Assembly: GCA_007127385.1 (NCBI GenBank) | Contig: SKZM01000060.1 | Location: forward strand, 1-5,768 | Reading direction: 5' to 3' | DNA from: Methanosalsum sp. | GTDB taxonomy: Archaea; Halobacteriota; Methanosarcinia; Methanosarcinales; Methanosarcinaceae | Length of the DNA stretch: 5,768 bases | Made by a program: the position numbers and the translations under genes | The notes under the pieces: generated by a model | The model's database searches: none | Told to the model about the DNA's origin: nothing | The model's input: the letters and a program-made list of their open reading frames with translations, nothing else | In this document: positions 5,575 through 5,768 of the stretch, piece after piece | Numbering within the stretch: position 1 is the first letter of the stretch | Layout of the letters: the number at the start of each line of letters is the position of its first letter

Positions 5575-5593
5575 TGTAAGAATGTGTAAGAAT
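5575..5593. repeat. Short tandem repeat TGTAAGAAT
   Basis: TGTAAGAAT occurs at 5575-5583 and again at 5585-5593, directly after the TPR gene stop. Read on the minus strand it is a pyrimidine-rich segment after the stop of the small ORF and might help end that transcript. Confidence 0.6.
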
Positions 5594-5674
5594 TTAAGTT
5601 TCCAGAATATTTTGTCTATCCCGCTTGGCTTGTAGGTTATGAGTGTTTTCATGTTTAGACTTTACTTTATCCAT
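5594..5674 (-). CDS. Possible 26-residue basic small protein
   Basis: An ATG at 5674 on the minus strand opens a 26-codon frame ending in TAA, MDKVKSKHENTHNLQAKRDRQNILET. It is very polar and basic, rich in Lys, Asn, His and Arg, with no membrane segment; the second half could form a helix. GAAAGGAG lies four bases upstream, the most complete Shine-Dalgarno motif in the window, and G/C-ending codons (GCC, CGG, CTG, AAG) are more frequent than in the surrounding noncoding DNA. It runs convergent to the TPR gene with a 19-bp gap. I do not recognise the family. It could be a real small protein, the intact start of a gene broken by a later frameshift, or a chance frame. Confidence 0.4.
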   Translation of the reverse strand: MDKVKSKHENTHNLQAKRDRQNILET

Positions 5675-5678
5675 ATCT

Positions 5679-5686
5679 CTCCTTTC
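5679..5686 (-). promoter_or_regulatory. Shine-Dalgarno before the small minus-strand ORF
   Basis: The minus strand reads GAAAGGAG, four bases before the ATG at 5674. The spacing is a little short, but the match is strong. CATATC (5672-5677) and GATATG (5689-5694) flank it as a perfect 6-bp inverted repeat, which could fold the site into a hairpin loop. Beyond it, 5695-5768 shows no clear gene. Confidence 0.45.
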
Positions 5687-5768
5687 AAGATATGATACTT
5701 CAATGACTATTATCTTTTGATTAGATCAAATTAAACTGGAAAATAAGTACAAAGATAACAATGAGACA

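Overview
The window looks like chromosomal DNA of a methanogenic archaeon, most likely a methylotrophic member of the Methanosarcinaceae (Methanolobus, Methanococcoides, Methanosarcina and relatives). The reasons are an Isf-type iron-sulfur flavoprotein with the compact C-x2-C-x2-C-x5-C motif, a DUF4870 membrane protein of the archaeal type, TATA-box promoters about 25 nt before likely transcript starts, AT-rich noncoding DNA, and long spacers between singly transcribed genes. The genus is an inference from general knowledge; no search was run.

Layout from left to right. 1-171 (minus) is the N-terminal part of a small membrane protein that runs off the left edge. It is divergent from 373-1071 (plus), an Isf-like flavoprotein with a second cysteine cluster near its C-terminus. 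Convergent to that gene is 1180-2547 (minus), a complete aldehyde dehydrogenase closest by eye to the Sad/YneI succinate-semialdehyde dehydrogenase group. A 435-bp spacer (2548-2982) holds the ALDH promoter and, on the plus strand, a candidate small RNA of about 100 nt: TATA box, triple GTAGAA repeat, and a 12-bp hairpin followed by a short T run. 2983-3699 (minus) is a second flavodoxin-fold NAD(P)H-dependent oxidoreductase with a C-x2-C-x2-C-x7-C motif. Next come 660 bp without a convincing gene (3700-4359), containing a strong TATA box and several inverted repeats that may form a long leader for 4360-4686 (plus), a three-helix DUF4870/Tic20-like membrane protein. That gene ends in a good hairpin plus T-rich terminator. 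4969-5574 (plus) is a TPR lipoprotein with its own TATA box. At the right end is a 26-codon minus-strand ORF (5594-5674) with a strong Shine-Dalgarno sequence.

No operon is evident: every gene appears to have its own promoter. Two FMN/iron-sulfur type redox proteins on either side of an NAD(P)-dependent aldehyde dehydrogenase suggest a loose redox or detoxification neighbourhood, but strand and spacing give no proof of a shared pathway. The two right-hand plus-strand genes encode envelope proteins and look unrelated to the redox genes. I see no insertion sequence, CRISPR array, rRNA or tRNA. The items most worth following are the candidate small RNA, the dual-cysteine flavoprotein, the structured 3.7-4.36 kb spacer and the small ORF at the right end.
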